Origin: UBA2862 sp045637485
GTDB taxonomy: Bacteria > Bacillota > Clostridia > Christensenellales > Aristaeellaceae
Direction of reading: 5' to 3'
Assembly: GCA_045637485.1 (NCBI GenBank)
Contig: JAZTZK010000119.1
Location: forward strand, 1-5,863
DNA length: 5,863 nt
Shown here: piece after piece, positions 3,930 to 5,863 of the stretch
Layout: every line of letters starts with the position of its first letter
Position numbering within the stretch: the first letter of the stretch is position 1
Position numbers and translations under genes: made by a program
Notes under the pieces: model-generated
Told to the model about the DNA's origin: nothing
Seen by the model: only the letters and a program-made list of their open reading frames with translations
Database searches by the model: none

Positions 3930-5863
3930 CTCAACGTCACCACCGTCACCCCGTCCTCGCCCTCGCCGTACTTGCCCAGGCGGAAGGACTTCACGGCCTT
4001 GTAGCGCTTCAGGTGCTGCTGGATGCCGTTGCGGAGTATGCCGGTGCCCTTGCCGTGGATGATGTACACCTGGCCCAGCTTGTTCAGCAGGGCGCTGTCC
4101 AGGAAGGCGTCCACCTCGTCGAGGGCCTCCTCCAGGTTCATGCCCCGCACGTCGCACTCGGTCTGCACCTGCCGGACGCCCACGTTGATCGTGGTGGCGC
4201 CGCCGGTACCCTTCGCGGGCTGGCGGCCCCTGGGCTTTTCGGGCTTGTCGGGCTTCGCGGTGCGCATGTCGGCCATGTTGGCCTTCAGCTTCAGCGCCCC
4301 GGCCTGCACCGTGCACTCGCCCCTGCCGTCCGGGACAGTGAGCACGGTGGCCTTGGTGTTCAGGTTGACCAGCAGCACCGTGTCCCCCACCTTCAGGCTG
4401 GTGGGCACGCTGCCCACGGATTCGTCGGCGGAAATCCTCTCGGTGTTTTCGTCGATGGCCCCCTGCAGCTGGGCCCGGAGGTTGTGCAGCTCGTGCTCCT
4501 TGACCCCGGCGCTGCGCTGCTTCTTCAGGTCGGCGATGATCTGCTCGCTCTCCCGCTGGGCCCTTTGCAGCAGCTTCCTGGCCTCATCCTTGGCCTTGCG
4601 TAACTCGCTCTCCCGGCGGTCGGCCAGCTCCTTTTGCAGCTTCTCCGCCTCGTCCCGCAGGCGCTGGGTCTCCCTGTGGGCCTCCTCGGCCAGCTCCCGC
4701 TCCTTCTCGGCGATCTGGCGGTGGTACTCGGCGTTGGCGATCACGTCCTCGAAGCGCACGGCGTCCTGGCTCAGGCGGCTGTTGGCGTCCTCGATCAAAA
4801 ACTCCGGCAGTCCCAGCTTCCGGGAGATCTCAAAGGCGTTGCTCTTGCCGGGCACGCCGATGGACAGCCGGTAGGTGGGCCGCAGGGTCTCCACGTTGAA
4901 CTCCACCGAGGCATTCTCCACCCCCGGCGTGCTCAGGGCGAAGGCCTTCAGCTCGCTGTAGTGGGTGGTGGCCATCGTGGTGACCTTCATGGTCAGCAGG
5001 TGGTTCAGTATCGCCATGGCCAGCGCCGCGCCCTCGGTGGGGTCGGTGCCCGCGCCCAGTTCGTCGAACAGCGCCAGGGACCGGGGCGTCACGCGCTGCA
5101 ATATCTCCACGATGTTGGTCATGTGGGAGGAAAAGGTGGACAGGCTCTGCTCGATGGACTGCTCGTCGCCGATGTCGGCGGACACCTCGTCGAATATGGC
5201 CAGCTCCGAGCCGTAGGCCGCCGGGATCTGTAAGCCCGCCTGGGCCATCAGCGACAGCAGGCCCACCGTCTTCAGGGTGACCGTCTTGCCGCCGGTGTTG
5301 GGGCCGGTGATCACCAGCGTGGTGAATTCCTCTCCCAGCCATAGCGTGGAGGGCACCACCTTCTCCGGGTCGATCAGCGGATGGCGGGCCTGGATCAGCC
5401 GCACGTGCCCCTCCTCGTTCAGCTTCGGCGGCACGGCCCGCATCTGGCGGGACAGGGCGGCCTTGGCGAAGATCACGTCCAGCCGGGCCAGCAGCTCCAG
5501 GTTGCTGGCGATCAGGTCGGCATCCGGGGCGATGCGGTCGGAGAACATGCCCAGTATGCGCTCGATCTCGTTCTTCTCCTTCAGCGTCCACTGCTTCAGC
5601 TCGTTGCCCGCCTCCACCACGGCCATGGGCTCGATGAACAGCGTGGAGCCGGTGCCGGACTGGTCGTGGACGATGCCGGGCACCGACGCGCGGCACTCGG
5701 CCTTCACCGGCACCACGTAGCGCCCGTTGCGCATGGTGACGATGGCGTCCATCAGGTATTTCTGCATCGTGGACGAGCGGACGATGGTGTTGAGCTTTTC
5801 GCGCACGCGGTCGTTGATGATGCGCATCTGGCGGCGGATTTCATAAAGATCCGTGCTTGCGCG
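3926..5863 (-). CDS. mutS2: MutS2 family ATPase/endonuclease with C-terminal Smr domain (5' end outside window)
   Basis: The frame is open from the right edge to a TAA at 3928-3926, giving 645 residues; full MutS2 is near 780-790, so about 140 N-terminal residues are missing. The ATG at 5827 is internal: the 12 codons before it (ending in YEIRRQ) continue the conserved IRRQ..IRIINDRVREKL helix. Counting from the first visible residue, there is a clamp/core region, Walker A GPNTGGKT (187-194), ABC signature region DIGDEQSIEQSLSTFSSHM (230-248), Walker B LALFDELGAGTD (263-274) and ATTHYSELK with His301. A long charged coiled coil follows (about 376-450), then a KOW-like strand domain (VGDTVLLVNLNTKATVL), a basic Pro/Lys linker, and an Smr nuclease domain (about 569-645) with CDVRGM and HGKGTGILR. 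Mismatch-repair mutS lacks the Smr domain. MutS2 proteins act against recombination and, in Bacillus subtilis, recognise and split collided ribosomes. The terminator and arrays just downstream separate it from the regulator operon. Confidence 0.95.
   Translation of the reverse strand, partial: RASTDLYEIRRQMRIINDRVREKLNTIVRSSTMQKYLMDAIVTMRNGRYVVPVKAECRASVPGIVHDQSGTGSTLFIEPMAVVEAGNELKQWTLKEKNEIERILGMFSDRIAPDADLIASNLELLARLDVIFAKAALSRQMRAVPPKLNEEGHVRLIQARHPLIDPEKVVPSTLWLGEEFTTLVITGPNTGGKTVTLKTVGLLSLMAQAGLQIPAAYGSELAIFDEVSADIGDEQSIEQSLSTFSSHMTNIVEILQRVTPRSLALFDELGAGTDPTEGAALAMAILNHLLTMKVTTMATTHYSELKAFALSTPGVENASVEFNVETLRPTYRLSIGVPGKSNAFEISRKLGLPEFLIEDANSRLSQDAVRFEDVIANAEYHRQIAEKERELAEEAHRETQRLRDEAEKLQKELADRRESELRKAKDEARKLLQRAQRESEQIIADLKKQRSAGVKEHELHNLRAQLQGAIDENTERISADESVGSVPTSLKVGDTVLLVNLNTKATVLTVPDGRGECTVQAGALKLKANMADMRTAKPDKPEKPRGRQPAKGTGGATTINVGVRQVQTECDVRGMNLEEALDEVDAFLDSALLNKLGQVYIIHGKGTGILRNGIQQHLKRYKAVKSFRLGKYGEGEDGVTVVTLR

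Noticed and set aside
4023..4874. Serine-rich 283-codon + strand frame opposite mutS2, plus other antisense frames over that gene.
   Set aside because: The Ser/Arg/Ala-rich composition is a codon-complement artefact; mutS2 motifs are continuous on the minus strand through the whole region.

Overview
The window is a GC-rich (about 60% or more by eye) bacterial chromosomal segment. Its gene families and arrangement suggest a Gram-positive anaerobe of the Clostridia type: MutS2 with a C-terminal Smr domain, an OmpR-family two-component pair beside a signal-peptide-bearing HtrA protease, strong AGGAGG-like ribosome binding sites, and a near-consensus sigma-A promoter. This taxonomic guess is inference, since no rRNA or other marker is present.

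Layout. Positions 1-300 (+) hold the 3' end of a pseudouridine-5'-phosphate glycosidase gene (psuG). It converges on a htrA/degP-like serine protease gene (1504 down to 365, -), with a 46-bp imperfect hairpin in the 64-bp gap. Upstream of htrA on the same strand are a histidine kinase (3071 to 1599) and an OmpR/PhoB-type response regulator (3765 to 3073), separated by one base and clearly co-transcribed. htrA has its own promoter (TTGGCA-17 bp-TATAAT) in the 94-bp gap after the kinase gene. Next comes a 160-bp AT-rich intergenic region. It carries an 11-bp-phased TTCA direct repeat before the regulator gene, and an inverted pair of heptamer arrays enclosing the likely mutS2 terminator. From 3926 to the right edge is mutS2 (-), lacking only its 5' part.

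How the genes fit together. Regulator, kinase and HtrA protease form a plausible envelope-stress unit, comparable in layout to CssRS/HtrA of Bacillus or to the HtrA gene at the end of WalRK operons. The phased repeats upstream of the regulator are a good candidate for an autoregulatory binding site. mutS2 and psuG look like unrelated housekeeping or metabolic neighbours. All genes belong to known families, and I see no clear novel multi-gene system. The least explained sequence is the 3805-3929 intergenic region.
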